This document shows positions 50,396-59,816 of a DNA stretch of 64,000 nucleotides, piece by piece. The position numbers were made by a program, and so were the translations under genes. A model generated the notes under the pieces. It saw nothing but the letters and a program-made list of their open reading frames with translations, was not told the DNA's origin and made no database searches. Origin of the DNA: Magicicada septendecula (taxonomy: Eukaryota > Arthropoda > Insecta > Hemiptera > Cicadidae); contig CM068367.1 of the NCBI GenBank assembly GCA_034769895.1, positions 1,318,390,286 to 1,318,454,285 of the forward strand, given 5' to 3'. Positions within the stretch are counted from its first letter, which is position 1; each line of letters opens with the position of its first letter.

Positions 50396-52940
50396 AACGA
50401 AAAAGGTTGCTGGTAAACTACCCCTTCCCCTTAACCGATCTTCACCAAAATCGAACGTCCTTGAGACCTCTACAATTCAGGGATGTATGCAAAAAATTAT
50501 TTGATTCTGTTCGAATTTGCGGCTGTTATCGTTTGCCATAGAAAATACGCTTGATAAAATAACGGTGCCGGTAAACTACCCCTTCCCCTTAACCGATCTT
50601 CACCAAAAACAATAGGTCTTGAGTACTCTACAAATCAGGGCTGTATGCAAAACATTATTTGATTCTGTTTGAATTTGCGGCTGTTATCGTTTGCCATAGA
50701 AAATACCCTTGTTAAAAAAACGTTGCAAGTAAACTACCCCTTTCCCTCAACCGATCTTCACCAAAAACAATAGGTCTTGAGAACTCTACAATTTAGGGCT
50801 GTATACGAAACATTATTTAAGTCTGTTTGAACTTGCGGCTGTTATCGTTTGCCAAAAAAAAAATTTCCCTTGATAAAAAAAACCGTGCAGGTAAACTACC
50901 CCTTCCCCTCAACCGATCTTCACCAAAACAATAGGTCGCGAGTACTCTACAAATCAGGGCTGTATGCAAAAAATTATTTGATTCTGTTTGAACTTGCGGC
51001 AGTTATCGTTTGCCATAGAAAATACGCTTGATAAAAAACGTTGCTGGTAAACTACCCCTTCCCCTCAACTGATCTTTACCACAAACAATAGGTCTTGAGT
51101 ACTCTACAAATCAGGGCTGTATGCAGAAAATTATTTGATTCTGTTTGAATTTGCGGCTGTTATCGTTTGCCATAAAAAATACCCTTGTTAAAAAAACGTT
51201 GTTGGTAAACTACCCCTTCCCCTTAACCGATCTTCACCAAAAACAATAGGTCTTGAGAACTCTACAATTTAGGGCTGTATGCAAATAATCTTTTGATTCT
51301 GTTTGAATTTGCGGCTGTTATCGTTTGCCATAGGAAATACCCTTGTTAAAACATAAAACGTTACAAGTAAACTACCCCTTTCCCTTAACCGATCTTCACT
51401 AAAAACAAAAGTTCTTGAGAACTCTACAATTCCGGGCTGTACACGAAACATTATTTGATTCTGTTTGAATTTGCGGCTGTTATCGTTTGCCAAAAAAAAA
51501 AAATTTTCCTTGATAAAAAAAACCGTGCTGGTAAACTACCCCTTCCCCTCAACCGATCTTCACCAAAAACAATAGGTAGCGAGTACTCTGCAAATCAGGG
51601 CTGTATGCAAATAATTATTTGATTCTGTTTGAATTTGCGGCAGTTATCGTTTGCCATAGAAAATACGCTTGATAAAAAACGTTGCAGGTAAACTACCCCT
51701 TCCCCTCAACTGATCTTCACCACAAACGACAGGTCTTGAGTACTCTACAAATCAGGGCTTTATGCAGAAAATTATTTGATTCTGTTTGAATTTGCGGCTG
51801 TTATCGTTTGCCATAAAAAATACCCTTGTTAAAAAAACGTTGTAGGTAAACTACCCCTTTCCCTTAACCGATCTTCACCAAAAACAATATGTCTTGAGAA
51901 TTTTACAATTTAGGGCTGTATGCAAATAATCTTTTGATTCTGTTTGAATTTGCGGCTGTTATCGTTTGCCATAGGAAATACCCTTGTTAAAACATAAAAC
52001 GTTACAAGTAAACTACCCCTTTCCCTTAACCGATCTTCACCAAAAACAAAAGGTCTTGAGAACTCTACAATTCAGGGCTGTATACGAAACATTATTTAAG
52101 TCTGTTTGAATTTGCGGCTGTTATCGTTTGCCAAAAAAAAAATTTCCCTTGATAAAAAAAACCGTGCCGGTAAACTACCCCTTCCCCTCAACCGATCTTC
52201 ACCAAAAACAAAAGGTCGCGAGTACTCTACAAATCAGGGCTGTATGCAAAACATTATTTGATTCTGTTTGAATTTGCGGCAGTTATCGTATGCCATAGAA
52301 AATACGCTTGATAAAAAACGTTGCAGGTAAACTACCCCTTCCCCTCAACTGATCTTTACCAAAAAAAATAGATCTTGAGTACTCTACAAATCAGGGCTGT
52401 ATGCAGAAAATTATTTGATTCTGTTTGAATTTGCGGCTGTTATCGTTTGCCATAAAAAATACCCTTGTTAAAAAAACGTTGTTGGTAAACTACCCCTTCC
52501 CCTTAACCGATCTTCACCAAAAACAATAGGTCTTGAGAACTCTACAATTTAGGGCTGTATGCAAATAATCTTTTGATTCTGTTTGAATTTGCGGCTGTTA
52601 TCGTTTGCCATAGGAAATACCCTTGTTAAAACATAAAACGTTACAAGTAAACTACCCCTTTCCCTTAACCGATCTTCACCAAAAACAAAAGTTCTTGAGA
52701 ACTCTACAATTCCGGGCTGTACACGAAACATTATTTGATTCTGTTTGAATTTGCGGCTGTTATCGTTTGCCAAAAAAAAAAATTTCCCTTGATAAAAAAA
52801 AACCGTTGCAGGTAAACTACCCCTTTCCCTCAACCGATCTTCACCAAAAACAATAGGTCGCGAGTCCTCTACAAATCAGGGCTGTATGCAAAAAATTATT
52901 TGATTCTGTTTGAATTTGCGGCAGTTATCGTTTGCCAAAA
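50396..52940. repeat. 160-bp satellite inside copy 1, 16 monomers
   Basis: Sixteen monomers recognised by GTAAACTACCCCTT, from 50413 to 52813 at an average spacing of 160 bp. Each contains ACCGATCTTCACCAAAA, CTCTACAA and TTGCGGCTGTTATCGTTTG. A four-monomer higher-order repeat of about 640 bp is visible: the A-rich segment before TTTCCCTTGATAAA falls near 50853, 51492, 52132 and 52771, and ACATAAAACGTTACAAG near 51353, 51993 and 52633. Confidence 0.85.
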
Positions 52941-52953
52941 AAAAAAAAATCTA

Positions 52954-53008
52954 CAGACACAGACACACAGACACACACACACACACAGACACACACACAC
53001 ACAGACAC
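52954..53008. repeat. CA microsatellite, copy 1
   Basis: Imperfect run of CA with CAGA interruptions, directly after the satellite. The same order is found in copy 2. Confidence 0.85.
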
Positions 53009-53097
53009 TTTTCGGAAAACGACTTTTTTTCATGTTTTGAGTGTAGTAGAATCAGAATCTGCAATAATCTCGAACACGATTTTTTTTGCCATCACCA

Positions 53098-53128
53098 TAC
53101 TTCCATTCCTTAAGGAAATATGGAAGTA
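53098..53128. other. Right terminal hairpin, copy 1
   Basis: TACTTCCAT pairs with ATGGAAGTA over nine bases, with the CCTTAAGG palindrome between. It abuts the A-run that belongs to the interrupted gag-like frame. Confidence 0.55.
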
Positions 53129-53796
53129 AAAACCAATACAAACAGAAAACATAGAATTAAGGGAATGGATAAGGGTGATGTTTGAACTATCCCGAGAAGA
53201 TATGTGTAAGTGGAGGAAAAAACATAATCAAAAATATGAACTTATAGGAATGACAAATAATAAAAAGATAGAACAATCCATTATACAAAAAGAAGTAAAA
53301 ATAGTCAAAGTGAAGCAACAGAAGAAAATGTCAGAACAACCAAAGAAAGTGACCTATCAGGACGTAATGGACTTTCTGAGTAAACAGTTCAGAGAACTAA
53401 GGGAAAGCAATAAACAAACAATGGACAGTGGTTTCAAAGAAATGAATGAACATTGTAGAAAACAGAATGAAAACTCAAAGACACTGGAGGAAAAATTCGA
53501 TAAAATGAATGAGGAAATTAAAGAAACCTCAAAACAAATTAACGAAAGGTTCGGTAGAAATGATGAGAGTTTAAGACAAATGAAGGCAGAAATCGTACAA
53601 AGAAACGAAGAAAATTTAAGGCGAATGGATGAAAGAATTGAGAAAATGAACGAAGCAGGTTTAAAGCAGATTGAGGACAAGAAGGAGCAGTTCAATAATG
53701 AGATAATGGAAACTTTCGAAGGGAAGTTTGAAAACGATAACACGCTTAGCCCAGAAGTGGATAAATACGAGGGGGAGACAAATAAAGAAAGGGAGC

Positions 53797-54096
53797 TTGT
53801 TCCGGGTTTACCTGTATAGGGTGGCGAAAGTAGACAGACCAAACTGCATTTTCTGTAAACAGGAATCAGACGATGTGAATCACACGTTTTTCACCTGTGA
53901 TAGATGGAAAGAGGAGAGGCAAACCCTCGAAAATGTAGTGGGACAGATCTCGCCCGAAAATATCATCGGAATAACGCTGGAGAGCGAACATCACTGGGAT
54001 CAGGTAGAAGGCTACATACAGAAGGTACTAAGGCGAAAGGAGGAAGCCGAAGATGATCTTGTTAGGACCGCTCACAGAATAGCAGAAAACAGGTAA
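53797..54096 (+). pseudogene. R1-clade-like LINE ORF2 C-terminus (5' truncated)
   Basis: About 99 codons ending TAA at 54096. The translation shows a Cx2Cx8Hx4C knuckle (CIFC...HTFFTC) after a VYLYRVAKVDRPN segment, then DRWKEER and a Glu/Arg-rich tail. This is the arrangement at the C-terminus of ORF2 in R1/TRAS/Waldo-type non-LTR retrotransposons. The reverse transcriptase and endonuclease are missing. It is fused directly to the gag-like frame of unit 8. Confidence 0.7.
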
Positions 54097-54300
54097 CGTG
54101 GACGTGCAGAAGGTTTAAAACAGATGAACGTCCACAGAACGAAGTACAAATGGCACCACCTTGAAGTATTGCGAGTCCCGAGGTGGATCCATGCCGTAGA
54201 CAATAGGGTTTTGTGATTTTGGTAGGTGTGAGTCCCACACAACTTAGGAGCGAGAACCCTCCTGCGGCAAACATTAGTCTCCACAGTCTCCCTCATAAAA
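54097..54300 (+). mobile_element. Probable 3' UTR of the R1-like LINE
   Basis: Follows the ORF2 stop. Contains GTAGGTGTGAGTCCCACACA and ends near CTCATAAAAAATTG. The end is uncertain. Array sequence does not resume after it, so this is not a simple insertion into unit 8. Confidence 0.45.
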
Positions 54301-54777
54301 AATTGTATATTGATTATGACTGGAAATTATGACTTATATTGTTAGTACAGTACCTCTAATGTAAAAGATTGCTTAGATTATGTAGGTTAGTAATTGATTA
54401 GAACTAATGTTTAGATGTGGTATGGTGGTGCTGAGAAAAGGAGGGATATGACTAAAACCTCTACTTTCAAGGTGAGTCCTGTTTGACGTTTTCACAATAC
54501 TTTTGTACTGCCCACTTAAGTTAACACCAGACACTATCTTTGATTTCTTATTTTCTAATTACTTTAATGCTAGTAAAGTGAAGAAAGGTTAAATTTGTCA
54601 AATAATAGAACTGACTGATAAGTTAGTGTAAGCTCTGTTAGTGTTGTTTCTTACGATAGCAAGCATTACTATGATTGTTACACCGTTTGTTAACAAGAAT
54701 CTGACTGAAAACCCGAAAAAAAAATAAATTCAATTGTTTATAAAGTACTTTGTAAACAAAACATTCCTATAGTGTAA
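54301..54777. other. Unassigned A+T-rich stretch
   Basis: No ORF or repeat recognised. It contains a good splice-donor match (CAAGGTGAGT near 54469) without any supporting exon. Confidence 0.4.
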
Positions 54778-55122
54778 TTGGAATCTGCCGAAGTGTGGCT
54801 TTACAGTAGAATACTCAGCATTTCATGGACAGCACATATAACTAATGTTGAGGTTCTTAGAAAGATGAAGAAAGAAAGGGAAGTTATTAACACAGTGAAG
54901 ATAAAAAAGCTTAAGTATCTGAGACATCTCATGAGAAATAAACAGAGATTTTACTTATTGCAGTCTATACTACAGTGGAAAGTACATTATTATATACTTA
55001 TACAGCGACCGATTATTATTGTTTACTATATACAGCCACCGAGAATCTCATGGCTGAGAAATTTAAGGACCTGGTTTGGCATAAATACAACTGACTTATT
55101 CCGTGCAGCAGTACTTAAATAG
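54778..55122 (+). pseudogene. LINE reverse-transcriptase C-terminal fragment
   Basis: About 114 codons. The translation (ESAEVWLYSRILSISWT, EVLRKMKKEREVINTVK, KLKYLRHLMRN, RISWLRNLRTWF) matches the region after the RT domain of insect non-LTR elements annotated as endonuclease-reverse transcriptase. A stretch of roughly 60 bp near 54986-55044, with TTATATACTTATACAGC-type sequence, replaces the usual Gly/Arg-rich segment and looks like a small insertion. The RT catalytic YxDD is not included. Confidence 0.65.
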
Positions 55123-55890
55123 TCTGTACGATATCCAACATCAGAAACGAATTGAAACTATCAGAAGGAGATAGTGAAAAGAAATATAATTTACTTCAAA
55201 GACCAGAAAGACAACTTGAATATTTTTCGTTTTAAACATAAACTTACAAGAAAGAGAAAAGCAGAAGACAAACTTAAAAAAAGATAAGCTTTCTCTACAT
55301 ACGTTTATATATAAGAAGATGTACGTTTATAATTTGCTATTTGATGCACATAAATATTGTAAATTTGTATCTTAATACTTGTGACTTAGACTTTTAAAAA
55401 CTAAACTAAACTCGAATGCGAGTCAAAAGTTCTGTATCGTGAAAACGGGGAATCCTCTTAGCCACAGTTGGCTCTCTATTGTACATGTCGCCTACTTAGT
55501 ACACGAGTTTGCGCCCGACGAATTACTGCTGCTGAATAGCAAGTACACTTTATCGGAAGCCCACGCTTGTAGAACTACAGCACCCCCGCATTTGGCTTCA
55601 AAGTTTTAGTTTCTGTAGTAATTGATGCGCTTATAATGAAAAGCCTTAAAAAGTTTAATTAGCATTTGACTTCTTTATTTATCAGTACACAAATGTAATT
55701 AAAGGTATCAGTCAATACTTCATTAAACTGAAATATAATAAGAATACGAAATTTACTCTATATTTTTTAAATATTTCATATTTAGTATAAAAAGAAAATA
55801 CAAAGAAAGTCTTAAAATAAGTAAGAAATTTAAGTTTTACGATATTTTCTTGTTGAGGAAAAGTAAATTTAAAGCCATAGCTTGTATTAT
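55123..55890. other. Unassigned stretch
   Basis: The first 100 bases may be the degraded end of the LINE upstream (a VRYPTSETN-like continuation). A slightly more G+C-rich segment lies at 55410-55600. No gene, tRNA or repeat recognised. Confidence 0.35.
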
Positions 55891-55899
55891 CTTTTGAAT

Positions 55900-56380
55900 T
55901 AACAAAATGGCGGGTAGCGGGTGGATAATAATCCACGACCCCGGTAAAGGGTACACCTAGTTCAGAGCTACCGACCCTGACACGCTCTGGTTTACCCCAT
56001 CTCCCATTGGGGGGTAAATCACGTGTCTTCCTAACCCAATTACATCCTGGATGTCATCTCTTCTCATTCCGTGATTTCTTTCTACATTCTTCCTTGCACC
56101 GTTGAATAAGAAGAGACAACTTCGTAAGATGTAGAAAGAGCCACCTCTATAGGGGAGAAATTCTCGCATAAAACTTGCTGATCGGGCAAGGTTTAGTTAA
56201 ACTAACTAAATTAAAAAACTTTAGTTAAACTATGGCAACATCCGTACCCCGGCCAGGGACAATTGAAGAATCCAAACTCTCTAGGACACGTCACGGGCAA
56301 GGATGAAGGCTAAAAAATTTTGTTTTTCAGGATTTATGAATATAAGAACATGGAATATACATGGTAAAAGAACATGAATA
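55900..56380 (+). mobile_element. Probable LINE 5' UTR and endonuclease start
   Basis: At 56336 ATG opens a frame reading MNIRTWNIHG, the typical first strand of an APE-type endonuclease domain (TWN motif), then stops at TGA within 14 codons. Upstream lie TTAGTTAAACTAACTAAA and ACCCCGGCCAGGGACAATTG, which I recall as common just before such ORFs in insect LINEs. It is a 5' fragment only. No certain link to the RT fragment at 54778. Confidence 0.4.
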
Positions 56381-56593
56381 TATGAACTAATGTGAACTAA
56401 TGAAGAAAGCTAATGACGCCAAACTGTGCATAGTGGGTGATATGTAAAAAAGAAATTGTGGGTGCGTGTACTTATGTACGCGCGTTACAAGTTATACTTC
56501 TTTGGTGTGATTGAAAAACTAAGGGTTACCATGCATGCTAAAAATTCATACGAGTAGAATGATAAGAGGAGTGAATGGAGATGGTAAATACGA

Positions 56594-57055
56594 TTATCGG
56601 TTATAGATACTGCATCCAGCTGGACCCGTGAAAAATATTTGGAACGGATTGCGGTTTGGAGTTAATAGATTGGAGATGACATGTAGCAAAAGTTCTTTTT
56701 GTTTATCGTTATTATTATGCCATTTTTCATATGGTTGACGTTTGAGAAAAACTCTTGGCCTCTTAAATCCAGCTCGAAGTATATTGCAATAATCTTCGTC
56801 TGAGGATATATTGTTATTTTGATAAAAAGAATCAAAATCAGAGTAATCATTATTTTCGAGATTAACCTTAACATCTTTAGAACAATTTGCATTATTTTTG
56901 AATTCAGGCTCATCTTTTTGCATAGGTGATAATATAGTTGTAGATCGGCAAGGCATAAAAGTTGCTTCAAATCTACACTGCTGAGGTTTATTTGCCACTA
57001 TATTTTCTAGCATGTAAACGTGTGTTTGTGTGTTTATAATATGACTATTATACAC
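56594..57055 (-). pseudogene. PIF1/Helitron-type helicase remnant
   Basis: A 153-codon frame. The part from about residue 100 reads KQKELLLHVISNLL, NPFQIFFTGPAGC and then SIYNR before a stop. The pattern QxELLxHV...FxTGPAGCGKT is the start of the SF1 helicase domain of PIF1-like and Helitron helicases. The P-loop lysine and threonine are missing: GPAGC is followed at once by SIYNR, which looks like a short deletion joining the P-loop to a later YNR segment. The acidic N-terminal part is unassigned. It could be the relic of an autonomous partner for the HINE-like elements nearby. Confidence 0.55.
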
Positions 57056-57835
57056 TAAAAGATAAAAATTTAATTCAATTGAATTAATTTAAATTCAATA
57101 TTATAATATTTTAGTATTACAGTAATGGATTTACTTTTCGATAGACTTCTGAATAATTAAGCGTGATCTATAATTTAAAATATAGAAATATATATTAGAT
57201 TATTGGATTAAAGCAAACATAATGATAGAATACTTATCAAAACTGTTATTGATTTAATAAAAAAGAGTTTTGAAATTAATACTTATATAAAATTAACGTC
57301 AATTCCAGTTGCATCTGCAATGTGCGCGTTAGTAGACATACATTGTATATGTTCTTTGTACAAAGTCTGTGCAATGAAAATGTTCATCGACTAAGGAATA
57401 TTTTGCCTTTAAAATAACTACCTCATGTACTAAATCGCTAACAGGCCTTCTAAACACAACAAAAATAATCTATTGCCATGGTAACCGGAAATATAATGCA
57501 TTACATACTCTGTATATTATGAAAATCTACCAACTTATTTTATTGAAGGAGAAATATATTTAGTGTACTTTTTTAAGTGATGCAGACAATTTTAGTTTGT
57601 CGTACATATCTTCAGAGGCTATCAAAGTTTTGAAATTAAAGTTCCCTTGATAATAATGAAATTTTGTAAAACGTATATAAGATAGAATAAAATAAGTAAG
57701 GAATAGTTGTTATGAAACTGTAAAAAATTGTGTAATATATTTTTGTTTTGTGCTATTCTTTATCTAATGTTTATTGTTTTTATCATTTAACGTATGTGTT
57801 CTTTAAATATTTTATAAAAACAAAAACAAAAGCTA
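57056..57835. other. Unassigned A+T-rich stretch
   Basis: No clear gene. On the minus strand near 57320-57460 a short open segment (RRPVSDLVHEVVILKAKYS) could belong upstream of the helicase remnant, but I cannot place it in a family. Confidence 0.3.
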
Positions 57836-58613
57836 TTTAGCTGCATCGGAACATACATACATACATCCTCGGCGCTACAGCCCAGTCCGGGCCCCGTTCC
57901 CACTGGTCTCTACTCTCAGCCAATGTCCACCAGTTTGCTGCACCCAGCCTCACTGCCTCCTTACCAACCTGGTCCAGCCATCTTGTACGCGGTCTTCCTT
58001 TCCTTCTCCTTCCCATCGGCAAATAATTCATAACTCTTTTTGGGATTCTATCCTCCGCCATTCTCTGCACATAACCAGCCCAACGCAATCTGTTAATTTG
58101 TATGAGTTGCACGATCGGAAGATCTTTAAACCTTTCGTACAACTCTCGATTATGCAGTCGCCTCCAAATGTCGTTTTCCTTCACAGGGCCATAGATTCTC
58201 CTCAGTACCCTCCTCTCAAACACGGATAGTTTCTGCTCATCTAGTTTTTTTAGCACCCAGCATTCCGAGCCATACATCAGCACTGGTCTGATTAAGGTCT
58301 TGTATAGGGTGGCTTTTGTATCTTTACTTATTAATTTTGATTTAAAATGTTTCACCAGTCCGTAGTAACACCTATTAGCAGATAATATCCGTTTTTCAAT
58401 GTCTCTAGAGGAGTCATTACCAGAGTCCACATATGACCCGAGATATGGAAAACCCTGAACCTTTTCAAATTCATAATCATTAATGCGCAGGGACAGGGCA
58501 CGAGTGTTGGCACCTACAACCATATATTTGGTTTTACTTTGGTATATAACCAAGCCCATAGCCTTAGCGGACAACTCCAGTTCCTGAAAGGCTTCCTTTA
58601 GCGGCATCGGAAC
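57836..58613 (-). mobile_element. 5'-truncated RTE-like LINE with target-site duplication
   Basis: Body 57853-58596 on the minus strand. It is flanked by TTTAGCTGCATCGGAAC (57836-57852) and TTTAGCGGCATCGGAAC (58597-58613), a 17-bp duplication with one mismatch. At the 3' end (low coordinates) is a short ATAC repeat tail (57853-57866), as in RTE-clade elements that end in microsatellites instead of poly-A. The target was an older repeat whose GCATCGGAAC segment recurs at 59046 and 59321. Confidence 0.65.
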
Positions 58614-58628
58614 TGTACATTTATCCAT
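57837..58628 (-). pseudogene. LINE reverse-transcriptase C-terminal half
   Basis: A 263-codon frame. From about residue 11 the translation matches non-LTR RT after the catalytic motif: EAFQELELSAKAMGL, KTKYMVV, FPYLGSYVD, a TLIRPVLMYGSECWVL block, ERRVLRRIYGPV, LRWAGYVQRM, and RRRKGRPRTRWLD. The first ten codons lie in the target duplication and flank, so the ATG is not the element's own. It is the best preserved LINE coding region in the window, with no internal stop, but it lacks the endonuclease and the catalytic aspartates. Confidence 0.8.
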
Positions 58629-58800
58629 TCCTGGAGTAGGCCTACATTTTTTTGGCCTCAGGCTCGTTGTCCACGGCTAAATTCATCCTGTTAACTTTCC
58701 GTTTCCGTTGCATGGTGCGCGCGCATTTCGTTGCATACTAAAAATTTCACCCACAACGCGCCTAAAGAAGTATAACTTCAATAAATACTGAAGTCGAGTT
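58614..58800. repeat. Repeat copy A (matches 59326-59515)
   Basis: Shares with the second copy the segments GGCCTCAGGCTCGTTGTCC, TGGTGCGCGCGCATTTCGTT and CGCGCCTAAAGAAGTATAAC. The inner GAAGT-ATA-ACTTC is a small hairpin. The second copy carries an extra ATGGTGCGCGCG-type duplication. Noncoding; family unknown. Confidence 0.6.
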
Positions 58801-59002
58801 GGATGAGCAAGAGCGCCCGACTTCACTTCGCAAGTGTATCAGCCGATCGAATTCAGCAAAACGTGGTAGTTAGCTACAAAGCACATCCACAAAACATTCT
58901 TTAATAATGAATTTGGACACGCGTGTGACGTTTGTGACACACTGTGGTTCCAGATGGACGTAAAGATAGTGGCTGTTAAAGTGATGCCGTTCCAACACCA
59001 TT
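58801..59002. other. Unassigned stretch between repeat copies
   Basis: Contains GAGCGCCCGACTTCACTTCG and a segment with ACACGCGTGTGACGTTTGTG. No gene recognised. Confidence 0.3.
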
Positions 59003-59090
59003 GAGACCAGAATTAATTACCATAGTAACAAGTAAATAAACAAATGATATTTAGTGGCATCGGAACTATACCTTTATCCGTTCCTGCAGT
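59003..59090. repeat. 85-bp repeat, copy 1 (second at 59267-59354)
   Basis: ACCAGAATTAATTACCATAG, AAGTAAATAAACAAA, TATTTAGTGGCATCGGAAC and CATTCCTGCAG-type segments occur in the same order at 59267-59354. The 3' part of the same sequence is the target of the LINE at 57836. Noncoding. Confidence 0.6.
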
Positions 59091-59266
59091 TTTTAATGTT
59101 TTTACTATGCGATTGTATTGATACCGGTACATTTTGTAATTTTTTATACAGATACGTGTATATATATTTTGTAGTTGTCTTAAGCGATTATAAAATATAT
59201 GTTTATTTCTGGTGATGCAATGAATAAGTAATGAAATATATTAAATACTACTACTAAAGATGTCAA
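59091..59266. other. Spacer between 85-bp repeats
   Basis: A+T-rich, with ATACCGGTACA near 59130. Nothing recognised. Confidence 0.3.
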
Positions 59267-59515
59267 CAAGACCAGAATTAATTACCAGAGTAAAAAGTAA
59301 ATAAACAAAAGCTATTTAGCGGTATCGGAACTGTACATTTATCCATTCCTGCAGTACACTATTTTGGCCTCAGGCTCGTTGTCCACGGCTAACTTCATCC
59401 TGTTAACTTTCCGTTTCCGTTGCATGGTGCGCGCGCGAGTTTCGTTACATGGTGCGCGCGCATTTCGTTACGTACTAAAAAATTTCACCCTCAACGCGCC
59501 TAAAGAAGTATAACT
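59267..59515. repeat. 85-bp repeat copy 2 continuing into repeat copy B
   Basis: Joins the two repeats described at 59003 and 58614 in one piece: ACCAGAATTAATTACCAGAG through CATTCCTGCAG to AAGAAGTATAACTTC. This suggests one longer family of about 250 bp, of which the earlier copies are parts. Confidence 0.55.
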
Positions 59516-59522
59516 TCAAAAA

Positions 59523-59816
59523 ATATCGGTATGGAGAACCGTACATGCCTTCCGTGTACTAATATTTATACTTAAAATAATTTTCGAAATGAAATATTTT
59601 TCATAGAACTACTTCTTTCTACTTCTTTCTTCAGCCCTAACCACAGTACTGTGGTCACTAACGTCTCACGTGAGCACTCTCAATTTTCACTGATGATGGC
59701 AGTCGACGGCACTGCCGAAACTTCTGGTTTTGCAGAAATCATTGGACCACGGCCAAACAGCCCGGGAAGGAATTTTAACAACAAACTACTTCTTTGCTGC
59801 CGATAACGTAGTAAAT
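59523..59816. repeat. Left block, solo copy next to HINE-like copy 2
   Basis: About 295 bp matching 48963-49256. The end hairpin is GTATGG-AGAA-CCGTAC (59529-59544), still pairable with one G-T. It is followed within a few bases by a second left end at 59823, so it may be a separate insertion or a terminal duplication. Confidence 0.5.
59690..59724 (+). ncRNA. Hammerhead-ribozyme-like core, copy 2
   Basis: CTGATGA (59690-59696), a perfect six-pair stem GGCAGT / ACTGCC, then GAAAC (59717-59721) and TTC. The core CUGAUGA-stem II-GAAA is the signature of hammerhead ribozymes, which are known from Penelope-like elements and retrozymes. The cleavage triplet (TTC, presumably from GTC) and the weak stem I suggest decay. 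Confidence 0.4.

Larger units (their letters stand above)
48963..53127. mobile_element. Helentron/HINE-like non-autonomous element, copy 1
   Basis: 4,165 bp inserted in the gag-like frame of unit 8. Sister units give the empty site, a run of five A (CTGAAAAACC); here three A lie on the left and five on the right. Left end: hairpin GTATGG-AGAA-CCATAC (48968-48983). Right end: hairpin TACTTCCAT / ATGGAAGTA (53098-53128) around CCTTAAGG. ACTTCCAT recurs near the left end. Between them lie a 160-bp satellite and a CA run. This layout (subterminal repeats, hairpin, central satellite, microsatellite, A/T target, little or no duplication) is that of HINE elements such as pearl and DINE-1. There is no coding capacity. 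Confidence 0.5.
45992..53797 (+). mobile_element. Array unit 8, interrupted and truncated
   Basis: Normal from 45992 to about 48962, then split by a 4.2-kb insertion, resuming at about 53128 and ending within the gag-like frame at GGGAGCT (53797). It has no minisatellite, tail, purine tract or right-hand LTR. The array therefore ends in a break, not in a proper element end. Confidence 0.7.
48536..53797 (+). pseudogene. Gag-like frame, unit 8, split by insertion
   Basis: Begins ATG at 48536 with the intact N-terminal region (CAAT present near 48651) and reads cleanly to the insertion at 48962. It resumes at 53128 and is open through the coiled coil to 53797, where LINE sequence takes over. 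The Gln codon that is a stop in units 3 to 7 is intact (CAATACAAACAG). The frame reading on from 48960 into the insertion to 49315 is a chance fusion. Confidence 0.5.

Noticed and set aside
51269..52833. Minus-strand frames of 74 to 94 codons in the 160-bp satellite
   Set aside because: They arise from stop-poor monomers, and 160 bp is not a multiple of three, so no frame is kept along the array.
81..53797. Array as rDNA, histone or other multigene cluster
   Set aside because: No rRNA, tRNA, snRNA or histone sequence is visible in the unit, and the purine tract/TG terminus/primer-site order fits an LTR element better.
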